34,651 bases of DNA from Oscillospiraceae bacterium (GTDB taxonomy: Bacteria; Bacillota; Clostridia; Oscillospirales; Acutalibacteraceae), in assembly GCA_022508845.1 (NCBI GenBank), contig JAFLUL010000007.1, positions 10,025-44,675 of the forward strand, read 5' to 3'. Positions 26,513 through 34,651 of the stretch are shown one piece after another (within the stretch, counting starts at the first letter, position 1; each line of letters opens with the position of its first letter). Under the pieces are notes generated by a model, which searched no databases, had not been told where the DNA came from, and saw nothing but the letters and a program-made list of their open reading frames with translations. Both the position numbers and the translations under genes were made by a program.

Positions 26513-28432
26513 ATGAACAAAAAAAACATTTATCTTGCTCAGCCTTCATATATGAGTTCAAATTCCGCGCCATTCCCCGCTGCGATCGGCGCTTTGTCCG
26601 CTTATGCGTGGAGATATGAGGATATAAAAGAGTTTTTTTTGCTGAAGGATATAATTTTTCTCCGCGAAAAGCAGAGCGAAATAATAAACCGGCTTGACAG
26701 TCCCTTCTTGTTCGGTTTTTCCTCATATATGTGGAACATCGAATATAATAAAGCTCTCGCCGAGAAGGTGAAAGCCAGGTTTCCGAACTGCGTTATTCTC
26801 TTTGGCGGACCTCAGGTGCCCGAGGGCGAGGAGCTTCTTGAAAGCTGTCCGTTTATTGATGTGCTGATCCATAGCGAGGGAGAAATTCCCTTTTTGGAGC
26901 TTCTGCGCGCGCTTCGGGATAAAACGCCGCTTGATAAAATTAAAAATATATCCTTCCGTGACGGAGAAAAGCTTGTTTATACGGGCTTTGAACGCTGCTG
27001 CAGCACCGATTTTCCGTCGCCCGTAACATCGGGATTTTTTGACCGACTCATAAGCGAAAACCCCGGGCTCAGGTTTACTCCGCTTATTGAATCCGGACGA
27101 GGCTGTCCAAACCGCTGCGCCTATTGCAGCTGGGGAAATAAGGATACGGGGATGCGGCTGTTTCCTCTTGAACGTGTTTTCGGCGATCTTGAATGGATAA
27201 GCCGGCATAAGATGGAATATATCGGCTTTGCCGATTCAAATTTCGGTATGTTTAAGCGCGATGAAGAGATAACCGAAAAGATTCTCGAGCTGAACAAAAA
27301 AAACGGTTATCCGAAAAAGTTTCAGGTGTCCTATGCCAAGGATTCGGGCGAGCGGGTGTATAACATAACCGAAAAGCTGAACGAAGCCGGTCTTTGCAAG
27401 GGAGTAACGCTGTCGTTTCAAACGATGTCGCCCGAGGCTCAAAAAAATATAGGCCGCTCAAATATGGACATAGAATACTATAAATTCTTGCTCCGAAAAT
27501 ATGCCGATGCAGGAATTTCAACATATTCCGAGCTTATTTTGGGGCTTCCCGGCGAGACGGTTGAAAGTTTTATAAGCGGTATAGAACAGCTCCTTGAATA
27601 CGGACAGCACGCGCAGATGATGATCCATTTGTGCGAGTGGCTTCCGCTGTCGCCGATGGGAGAAAAAGAGTATCTTGAAAAGTATAAAATAAAATATATA
27701 AAAATCCCGCTCAATCAGCCGCACGTTGTTTTGAATGCCGATGATGAAATCCCGGAGTTTTCAAGAGTTGTTGTTTCAAGCTATTCTATGAGCGCGGAGG
27801 AATGGAAGCAGGTAACTCTGTTCGGCGCGAGCGTTTTGTGTTTTCATCATCTGGGGCTTATGCAGCTCCCGGCGCTCTATCTTTTTTTTGAAAAGGGAAT
27901 AAAGTATGTTGATTTTTATTCCCGTCTGCTTTCAAGTCTTCTCTCAAAGGAAAACAGCGTTTTTAATCGCATAAAAAAACAGCTAGATGATATGCTTGAA
28001 AACGGCGCCGGCGCAGTTGTTTTTGACGAACGCTTCGGAAAAGTGAGCTGGACGTTTGAGGAATACGCCTTTTTATCAGCCGTTTTTGAAAAAGAAGCTT
28101 TTTATAAAGAGATGGACGCCTTTTTATCGTTCTATATCTCCGACGACGCTTTCAGACGCGAATTGCTCAGCTATCAGGCGTTTACCGTTAAAGAGATAAA
28201 TCGTCCTTATGCCGAGTTTAAGGGGAATTATAACTGGAGAGAGTATTTTTCGTCTCTTTTGAAAAATAAGAGAGCCGAGCTTATAAAAAGGGAAGTTAAT
28301 TATTTTGTAAACGACGAATTTTGCTGCGCTTCGTGGAGCGAATATGCCGAGAAGGTAGTGTGGTACGGGCGCAGAGGAGGAAAAAATATATATTCCTCCG
28401 AGATAAAGGAGCGTTTTGTTGATGGACAGTGA
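26513..28432 (+). CDS. B12-binding-fold radical SAM protein, paralog 4
   Basis: 639 aa; SYMWNIEYN, FGGPQVPEG, ESGRGCPNRCAYCSWG, ELILGLPGET, EYAEKVVWYGRRGGKN. Confidence 0.9.
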   Translation: MNKKNIYLAQPSYMSSNSAPFPAAIGALSAYAWRYEDIKEFFLLKDIIFLREKQSEIINRLDSPFLFGFSSYMWNIEYNKALAEKVKARFPNCVILFGGPQVPEGEELLESCPFIDVLIHSEGEIPFLELLRALRDKTPLDKIKNISFRDGEKLVYTGFERCCSTDFPSPVTSGFFDRLISENPGLRFTPLIESGRGCPNRCAYCSWGNKDTGMRLFPLERVFGDLEWISRHKMEYIGFADSNFGMFKRDEEITEKILELNKKNGYPKKFQVSYAKDSGERVYNITEKLNEAGLCKGVTLSFQTMSPEAQKNIGRSNMDIEYYKFLLRKYADAGISTYSELILGLPGETVESFISGIEQLLEYGQHAQMMIHLCEWLPLSPMGEKEYLEKYKIKYIKIPLNQPHVVLNADDEIPEFSRVVVSSYSMSAEEWKQVTLFGASVLCFHHLGLMQLPALYLFFEKGIKYVDFYSRLLSSLLSKENSVFNRIKKQLDDMLENGAGAVVFDERFGKVSWTFEEYAFLSAVFEKEAFYKEMDAFLSFYISDDAFRRELLSYQAFTVKEINRPYAEFKGNYNWREYFSSLLKNKRAELIKREVNYFVNDEFCCASWSEYAEKVVWYGRRGGKNIYSSEIKERFVDGQ

Positions 28433-29147
28433 TTACAGTCTTTCGGTCGTTATCCCTGCGGTGGATGAAACATATTCGCTTGAAAACACCTTTAATAAGC
28501 TGGACAAAAATAAAGCCGCAAGCGAATATATCTTTATTCTTTCAAAAAGCTGTACCGAGGGATGCCTGAAAACCGTTCAAAAGCTCTGCGAAAGAGACGA
28601 CTGCCGCTGGATATATCAGAGCGGAAAAGGCTTTGGAAACGCCATAAGGGATTCGTTTTTTGAGGTAAAGGGCTCTCATATCGTTCTTTGGAGCGCGGAT
28701 GAAGCAACCGACGCTTCATCCTTTCCCGAAATGCTGAAACTTTCAAAGGAGAACCCCGAAAAAATAATTAAAATCAGCCGTTTTTTGCGAAAGGACGGCT
28801 TTGAGGGCTACGGAAGGATAAAAAAAGCCGTAAATTTTATTTCCCAGCGCGCCTTTGCGCTGTTATACCGTTCCGATTTAACTGAATTTACAAATCCAAC
28901 TCAGATAGCCCCTGTTAGAGTTTACAGAATGATAAAATGGGAGAGAAACGATTTTGCCTTTCTTCCCGAAATGACATTTAAGCCGATAAAGCTGGGGATC
29001 GATTTTATTGAGGTTCCAACCAAAAACGTTGTCCGCACTGAGGGAAAATCTCATAATAATTTCATAGGATGGCTTAAATATTATTATATGATACTCAAAA
29101 TTTTTTTGACGGATAAAAAAGATTTAATTTCGGAGGTGCAGGAGTGA
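28422..29147 (+). CDS. Small GT2-like glycosyltransferase with atypical DxD region
   Basis: LSVVIPAVDETYSLENTFNKL; WSADEATDASSFP in the DxD position; IEVPTKNVVRTEGKSHNNF tail; ATG 28422 overlaps the end of the upstream rSAM. Confidence 0.75.
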   Translation: MDSDYSLSVVIPAVDETYSLENTFNKLDKNKAASEYIFILSKSCTEGCLKTVQKLCERDDCRWIYQSGKGFGNAIRDSFFEVKGSHIVLWSADEATDASSFPEMLKLSKENPEKIIKISRFLRKDGFEGYGRIKKAVNFISQRAFALLYRSDLTEFTNPTQIAPVRVYRMIKWERNDFAFLPEMTFKPIKLGIDFIEVPTKNVVRTEGKSHNNFIGWLKYYYMILKIFLTDKKDLISEVQE

Positions 29148-31069
29148 AAAACGTATACTTTGTGTTGGCAAACAAGTCCTACGGAAAAGCCCTGTACTTT
29201 CCCTATGCGGTTGGATGCTTGGCGGCCTATGCCTTTGCCGACAGTGAAATAAAAGAGAGCTTTAACCTCGGCGGGTTTATTTACAGGCGCGATGAAATTT
29301 CGCAGGCGCTTGAAAAGATCAAGGAGCCGAGCGTTGTTGCGTTTTCCTGCTATATGTGGACAATAGAATATAATAAGCTGCTTGCAAAGGCCGTTAAGGA
29401 AAAATATCCAAACTGCATTATCCAGTTCGGGGGGCACGAAATTTCCCCTCAGAGCGAGCTTGAAAATTATCCCTATGTTGATATTTTCACCTTCGGAGAA
29501 GGGGAGGAGCCGTTTAAAAAGCTGCTCCTTGCCGTTAAAAAAGGCAACAGTCTTTTGAGCGTTCCGAACAGCGCGGTTCGCACTCCGAACGGACTTATAT
29601 TTACCGAAAAAGAAGTTTATACGGAGCTTAGCTACCCTTCGCCCTACACTTCGGGCATATTTGACGGTATTATAGCCGAAAACCCCGGTGTTGAATTTGA
29701 CGTTACAATAGAAACAAACCGCGGCTGCCCGTATATGTGCGCTTATTGCGACTGGTGCTATACCCCCAAGGTGCGCGAATTTCCTATGGAAAAAATAAGG
29801 GCGGAAATAGACTGGTGCGCCGAGCATAAGGTTGAATATATTTATAACGCCGACGCGAATTTCGGAATATTAAAACGCGATTATGAAATTGCAGAGTATG
29901 CCGTTCAGGTTAATAAACGAACCGGATATCCGCAGATTTTCAACGCCTGCTTTGCAAAAAACAGCAACGACAATGTTTTTGCCATTTCAAAGCTTCTTTA
30001 CGACAATAAGATTAACAAGGCGATAACTCTCGCCTATCAAACCGTTTGCAGCGACGCGCTTAAAAACGTCAACCGCACAAACTTTACTATGGATGCGTTT
30101 GCCGATCTCGTTTTGCGCTATAACGAATATGAAATTCCAACCTATACCGAACTTATTCTGGGGCTTCCCGGAGAAACCTATAACAGCTTCTGCGAGGGAA
30201 TATGCAAGCTTATTGAGGCGGGACAGCATAACGCGATGACCGTTTACGGCTGTCAGGTTTTTCAAAACGCCCTTATGGGAACAAAAGAGTACCGCGAAAA
30301 ATTCGGGATCGAAACAGCCCGCGTTAAGCAGGGAAGCGTCCATTCATCTCCTCTTCCCCCCGGAGAAATTCAGGAATATACCGACCTTGTTATCGCAACA
30401 AAGGATATGCCGTTTGACGATATGATACGTTCGCTGATGTTTTGCACCTGCGTTCAGGGATTTCATCATATCGGACTGCTCAAATGCTTTGCCATTTATC
30501 TCAGGCAGGAAAAGAACGTTTCTTATATTGATTTTTACAGGGCCCTGCTCCAATATATTTACAGCGCGAAGGGAACGTTTATAAACCGCCTGTTTCTCCG
30601 TTTTGAGGCTCAGTGCAGAGATTTATCAAACGGCGAATGGACATATATAAGCGATGAATTCGGAGATATGGGCTGGTACTACGATGAAGGGCTGTTTATG
30701 GAGGTTGCCAAACACTACGATGAATTCTGGCAGGAAATACCGCCGTTTCTCTCTTCCTTCGGAATTGAAGAGGAAATGCTCTCAGAGCTCAGCAGGTATC
30801 AGAAGTTTATTATAAGACTCATATGTCAGGAGCAGGTAAAAGACACCTTCAAATATGATTTTACCCCCTATTTTCTCTCAGCCCTTGAGCAGAGGCCTGT
30901 TCCGCTTAAAAAACGGGAAAACACCATAAGCATAACCATCCCGAATCCGGTGTATAACTGGCATGATTACAGCCGTCAGGTTATGCTCTTTGCAAAAAAG
31001 AAGAGCGCAACTCTTCTGATTAAGGATAAACAGAATATTATTGATATAAGCTATAAGGACGAGAAATGA
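29144..31069 (+). CDS. B12-binding-fold radical SAM protein, paralog 5
   Basis: 641 aa; GTG start overlapping the upstream stop (GTGA); CYMWTIEYN, FGGHEISP, ETNRGCPYMCAYCDW, ELILGLPGET. Confidence 0.9.
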   Translation: MKNVYFVLANKSYGKALYFPYAVGCLAAYAFADSEIKESFNLGGFIYRRDEISQALEKIKEPSVVAFSCYMWTIEYNKLLAKAVKEKYPNCIIQFGGHEISPQSELENYPYVDIFTFGEGEEPFKKLLLAVKKGNSLLSVPNSAVRTPNGLIFTEKEVYTELSYPSPYTSGIFDGIIAENPGVEFDVTIETNRGCPYMCAYCDWCYTPKVREFPMEKIRAEIDWCAEHKVEYIYNADANFGILKRDYEIAEYAVQVNKRTGYPQIFNACFAKNSNDNVFAISKLLYDNKINKAITLAYQTVCSDALKNVNRTNFTMDAFADLVLRYNEYEIPTYTELILGLPGETYNSFCEGICKLIEAGQHNAMTVYGCQVFQNALMGTKEYREKFGIETARVKQGSVHSSPLPPGEIQEYTDLVIATKDMPFDDMIRSLMFCTCVQGFHHIGLLKCFAIYLRQEKNVSYIDFYRALLQYIYSAKGTFINRLFLRFEAQCRDLSNGEWTYISDEFGDMGWYYDEGLFMEVAKHYDEFWQEIPPFLSSFGIEEEMLSELSRYQKFIIRLICQEQVKDTFKYDFTPYFLSALEQRPVPLKKRENTISITIPNPVYNWHDYSRQVMLFAKKKSATLLIKDKQNIIDISYKDEK

Positions 31070-33018
31070 AAAACGTTTATTTTGTGCAGGTAAACGATTT
31101 CTACGGGAGCGGGAGAAAAAGCACGTATATCCCTTATGCAGTTGGATGTATACAGGCCTTCTGCTTGCAGGACGAGGTTATTTCTTCCCGCTATAATTTC
31201 GGAAGAATAGTTTATTGCAGAGATAATATAGAAGATATCGTAAACCGTTTCAGCGACCCGTTTATGGTGCTTTTTTCCTGCTCCGTTTGGAACACGGAGT
31301 TTAATAAAGCTTTGGCTCAGGGGGTTAAAAAGGCGTTTCCTTCTTGCCTCATAACCTTCGGCGGGCATCACGTTTCGTCCGATCTCTCATTTTTATCGGA
31401 AAATCCGTTTGTTGATTTCGTTGTTCATAATGCCGGCGAGGAACCTACTGCCGCTCTGCTTCGGGCTTTGGCTCTCGGAGAAAACCTTGAAGAAATATCA
31501 AATCTCTCATTCAGAAGAAAAAACGGTTCTGCGTTTACAACCCCTATTCTCCCCCAAACGGGAAGCGACTATCCTTCGCCCTATTTAGCGGGGATATTTG
31601 ACGATATCCTTAAAGACGATATTGATTTTTCAATTATTCTTGAAACAAACAGGGGCTGTCCGAACGCCTGCGCTTTTTGCGATTGGGGGCTGCTTAAGAG
31701 CAAGGTCAGGCTTTTTCCTTTGGAGAGAGTTTTTGCGGAGCTGGACTGGGCGGTAAATCACAAAATTGAGTATATTTACTGCGCCGATGCAAATTTCTGT
31801 CTTTTCGGCCGAGATGAGCAGATAATTGATTATATTATAGCCTGCAATAAACAATACGGCTATCCTAAGATGTTTCATCTGAATTTCACCAAAAACCGCG
31901 CCGAATTTGTTTTTGACGTAAGCTCCAAGCTTATAAAAAACGGGCTTTCAAAGGCGCAAACCATAGCGTTTCAGAGTATGAATCCGGAGGTTCTTTCAAA
32001 CATAGGCCGAAAAAATATGTCTCTTGAAAACTTCCGCTCTCTTATGCGCCGCTTTAGCGAAAATAATATCCCAACCTACTGCGAGCTTATTTTGGGGCTT
32101 CCGGGAGAGACCTATGAGAGCTTTTCAAAGGGACTTTGCTCGCTTATTGAAAACGGTCAGCATTTTGCCGTTTATGTTTATCCCTGCGAGATGTTTCCCA
32201 ATTCCGAGATTTCCGAAAAGGGCTACCGCGAAAAGTTTAAGATAGGCAGCACCCGGGTTCCGTTTTTGCTTATGCACACCGGCAGCGAAAAATCTCCCGG
32301 AGCGGTAACGGAATATGTTGATATAGTAACTTCAACGTATTCCTTAAATAAGTTTGACTGGGCAAGAACATTTCTCTTTGCCTGCTTTGTTCAGGGGCTT
32401 CATAATATGGGGCTTTTAAGAAGCGTTGCGATATATTGCAGATATGCGCTGAGACTGAGCTTTAACGAATTTTACGAAGGACTTATTGATCACGCCAAAA
32501 ACTCTTCCGGATCCTTTCTCTCGCATCTGTATGAATATATTTTTTCCCTGTGTATCGGCGTTGCCGAGGGAAAAAATTCGTTTGTTGCCCCGTCGGAAGA
32601 AACAAACGGTATTCTCTGGGGCTTTGAAGAGCTGGTTTATATTGAGGTATTCAAAAGCCTTGCTCGGTTTTATGAAGAGGTTTATTTTTTCCTGCTTAAA
32701 AAATTCGGGAGAACCGATGAGCTTAACGCCCTTTTCCGTTATCAGTTTGATATAATAAAAAAAATCGGTCTGAAAGATATTGTTATTCAGTCGGATTATG
32801 ATTTTTATTCTTATTTTAACTGCGTTTATCTGAACTCTCCTCAGCCTCTGAAAAAGGAGAAGATCAGTTTGAGCGTGAGCGATCCCGACCCCGTTTATTC
32901 TTTGGCGGACTACGCGCGCAAGGCGGTGTGGTACGGAAGAAACCGCCGTGAAACGGACTATACGGGCGGCCATTATAGGGTTGAATATAAAAATTTTGCT
33001 TCCTCTTTTGGAGAATAA
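31066..33018 (+). CDS. B12-binding-fold radical SAM protein, paralog 6
   Basis: 650 aa; ATGA overlap with the upstream gene; CSVWNTEFN, FGGHHVSS, ETNRGCPNACAFCDWG, ELILGLPGET, DYARKAVWYGRN. Confidence 0.9.
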   Translation: MKNVYFVQVNDFYGSGRKSTYIPYAVGCIQAFCLQDEVISSRYNFGRIVYCRDNIEDIVNRFSDPFMVLFSCSVWNTEFNKALAQGVKKAFPSCLITFGGHHVSSDLSFLSENPFVDFVVHNAGEEPTAALLRALALGENLEEISNLSFRRKNGSAFTTPILPQTGSDYPSPYLAGIFDDILKDDIDFSIILETNRGCPNACAFCDWGLLKSKVRLFPLERVFAELDWAVNHKIEYIYCADANFCLFGRDEQIIDYIIACNKQYGYPKMFHLNFTKNRAEFVFDVSSKLIKNGLSKAQTIAFQSMNPEVLSNIGRKNMSLENFRSLMRRFSENNIPTYCELILGLPGETYESFSKGLCSLIENGQHFAVYVYPCEMFPNSEISEKGYREKFKIGSTRVPFLLMHTGSEKSPGAVTEYVDIVTSTYSLNKFDWARTFLFACFVQGLHNMGLLRSVAIYCRYALRLSFNEFYEGLIDHAKNSSGSFLSHLYEYIFSLCIGVAEGKNSFVAPSEETNGILWGFEELVYIEVFKSLARFYEEVYFFLLKKFGRTDELNALFRYQFDIIKKIGLKDIVIQSDYDFYSYFNCVYLNSPQPLKKEKISLSVSDPDPVYSLADYARKAVWYGRNRRETDYTGGHYRVEYKNFASSFGE

Positions 33019-33020
33019 TG

Positions 33021-34651
33021 ATGAAAAACGTTTATTTTGTACAGGTGGGCTTTGGGTTTGACGGCTCTGTTTATCTGCCCTATGCGGTAGGAACCATAAT
33101 AGCCAACTGCAAACGCTATTCCGAAATAACAGAAGAATATAACTTCCCGGATATAATCTTTTGCCGAGAAAATCTTGCCGATGCTCTCGGAAAAATCCGC
33201 GAACCCTTTATGGTGGCGTTTTCGTGCAGCGTTTGGAATATGGAATATAATAAGGCTCTGTCTTCGCTCATAAAGGAAAAATATCCGGACTGCCTTATTG
33301 CGTTCGGAGGCCACAGCGTTAAAAATAACGGCGAGCTTTTGGAGGAATTGCCGTGGGTGGATATGCTGAATTTCGGGGAGGGCGAGGAGGTTTTTGCCCG
33401 CCTTCTCATCGCGCTTAAAAACGGCGATATTAGTAAAGCCGGGTCGATAGCCTACCGCGAAAACGGAAAAACGGTTTTAACCCCCCTTTCCCCGGCATGC
33501 GATTTAAGCGTTTTGCCTTCGCCTTATTTAACCGGCGTTTTTGATAAGCTCATAAAGGAAAATCCCGGCAGAGAATTTTTATCCGTGCTTGAAACGAACC
33601 GCGGCTGCCCTTATTCCTGCGCTTATTGCGACTGGGTAACGGATAAAAAAATGAGATTTTTCCCCCTGGAAAAGGTAAAGGCTGAAATAAACTGGCTCTC
33701 TGAGCATAAAATAGCCTACTGCTTCTGCGGCGACTCAAACTTCGGTATGTTTGACAGGGATATTGAAATAGCCGAATATTTTGTTGAAGCAAAAAGAAAG
33801 ACCGGCTATCCCGAGGTGTTTCGCCCCTGTTATGAAAAAAACAGCGCGGACAGAGTTTTTAAGATATGCAGCATATTAAACCGCGAGGGGATGGACAAGG
33901 GCGCAACCCTTGCCTATCAGACCCTCTCTCCTGAGGCGCTTAAAAATATAGGCAGAAAAAATCTCACTATGGAGCATTTTTCCTCCCTTGTTAAACGCTA
34001 TAACGAAGCGGGTATCCCAGCTTATTCAGAGCTTATTCTCGGTCTCCCGGGAGAAACAAAAGAGAGCTTTTGCAGGGGTATCTGCCGTCTGCTTGAGAGC
34101 GGACAGCATAATTCCTTAAACGTTTACCACTGCGAAATGCTTCCGAACGCCGAGATGGCTTCTCCCGATTATATAAAAAAACACGGCATAAACGTTATCA
34201 AGGTCGGCTTTAATCATATCCACAGCGCTCCCGAGCAGAATGAAGAGGTTCAGGAATATTCATACCTCGTCCGCTCAACAAACTCTCTCAGCGCTGACGA
34301 CTGGGTTTATGCAAATCTGTTTTCCGTGTGCGTTCAGTGTTTCCACTCTCTCGGGATTTTGAGGTTTTTTGCTATCTATCTCTATTTCGAGCAAAAATTA
34401 AGTTATTATGATTTTTATACTTCGCTGCTTGAATATATTCTCGGCGGCAGCGGCGCGCTTACGGAGCTCTGGAAACAGTTTAAGAAAAAATATGAAGCCT
34501 CTCTTGCAGGCGACTGGAACTACCACAACGAAAAATTCGGAAACGTTACCTGGTTTTTTGAAGAGGGAGCTTTTTTGGAGATAATAAACGATTATGAGGG
34601 GATTTCAGCCTCTCTTGAACCCTTTTTGAAGAGCTGTAATATTCCATATGA
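33021..34651 (+). CDS. B12-binding-fold radical SAM protein, paralog 7 (3' truncated by window end)
   Basis: My translation from ATG 33018/33021: MKNVYFVQVGFGFDGSVYLPYAVG...CSVWNMEYN...FGGHS...ETNRGCPYSCAYCDW...ELILGLPGET; open to the last base, so it is missing from the supplied ORF track. Confidence 0.85.
   Translation, partial: MKNVYFVQVGFGFDGSVYLPYAVGTIIANCKRYSEITEEYNFPDIIFCRENLADALGKIREPFMVAFSCSVWNMEYNKALSSLIKEKYPDCLIAFGGHSVKNNGELLEELPWVDMLNFGEGEEVFARLLIALKNGDISKAGSIAYRENGKTVLTPLSPACDLSVLPSPYLTGVFDKLIKENPGREFLSVLETNRGCPYSCAYCDWVTDKKMRFFPLEKVKAEINWLSEHKIAYCFCGDSNFGMFDRDIEIAEYFVEAKRKTGYPEVFRPCYEKNSADRVFKICSILNREGMDKGATLAYQTLSPEALKNIGRKNLTMEHFSSLVKRYNEAGIPAYSELILGLPGETKESFCRGICRLLESGQHNSLNVYHCEMLPNAEMASPDYIKKHGINVIKVGFNHIHSAPEQNEEVQEYSYLVRSTNSLSADDWVYANLFSVCVQCFHSLGILRFFAIYLYFEQKLSYYDFYTSLLEYILGGSGALTELWKQFKKKYEASLAGDWNYHNEKFGNVTWFFEEGAFLEIINDYEGISASLEPFLKSCNIPY

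Noticed and set aside
11562-34651. RiPP maturation cluster (rSAM enzymes plus precursor peptide)
   Set aside because: No small precursor-like ORF with RBS next to the rSAMs, no SPASM/Twitch Cys-rich tails or RRE domain recognised; the neighbours are sugar-metabolism genes.

Overview
The window looks like a surface-glycan biosynthesis locus from an anaerobic Firmicute (Oscillospiraceae/Ruminococcaceae-like, by protein style only). It is dominated by an array of seven paralogous COG1032-type (B12-binding-fold) radical SAM proteins of about 640 aa. Six are complete and the seventh runs off the right edge. All share the ETNRGCPxxCxYCxW cluster motif (variant in one copy) and a distinctive C-terminal domain ending in W(Y/F)G(R/K)R. 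The paralogs occur in two same-strand modules that each begin with sugar-metabolism genes. Module A is GT2, DegT/FdtB-like aminotransferase, FKP-like kinase/pyrophosphorylase, three rSAMs, a GT2 and a GT-C-like membrane protein. Module B is an SDR epimerase, a cupin, four rSAMs and a GT2. Each module also embeds a short GT2 with an atypical S(A)DxATDA motif where the usual DxD stretch lies. The window also holds three paralogous multi-pass GT-C-like membrane proteins. Between the modules is a 1618-codon ORF (about 1598 aa from the preferred start) for a secreted protein with InlB-like repeats and about 20 Cys-rich repeats, carrying its own promoter and terminator. Non-coding signals include five promoters close to the sigma-A consensus at 16-17 bp spacing plus one on the lipoprotein gene, two intrinsic terminators, a structured intergenic element, and a compact three-stem leader upstream of module B. 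The best candidate for an undescribed system is the multi-paralog rSAM glycan-tailoring array. The chemistry is inferred, not shown.
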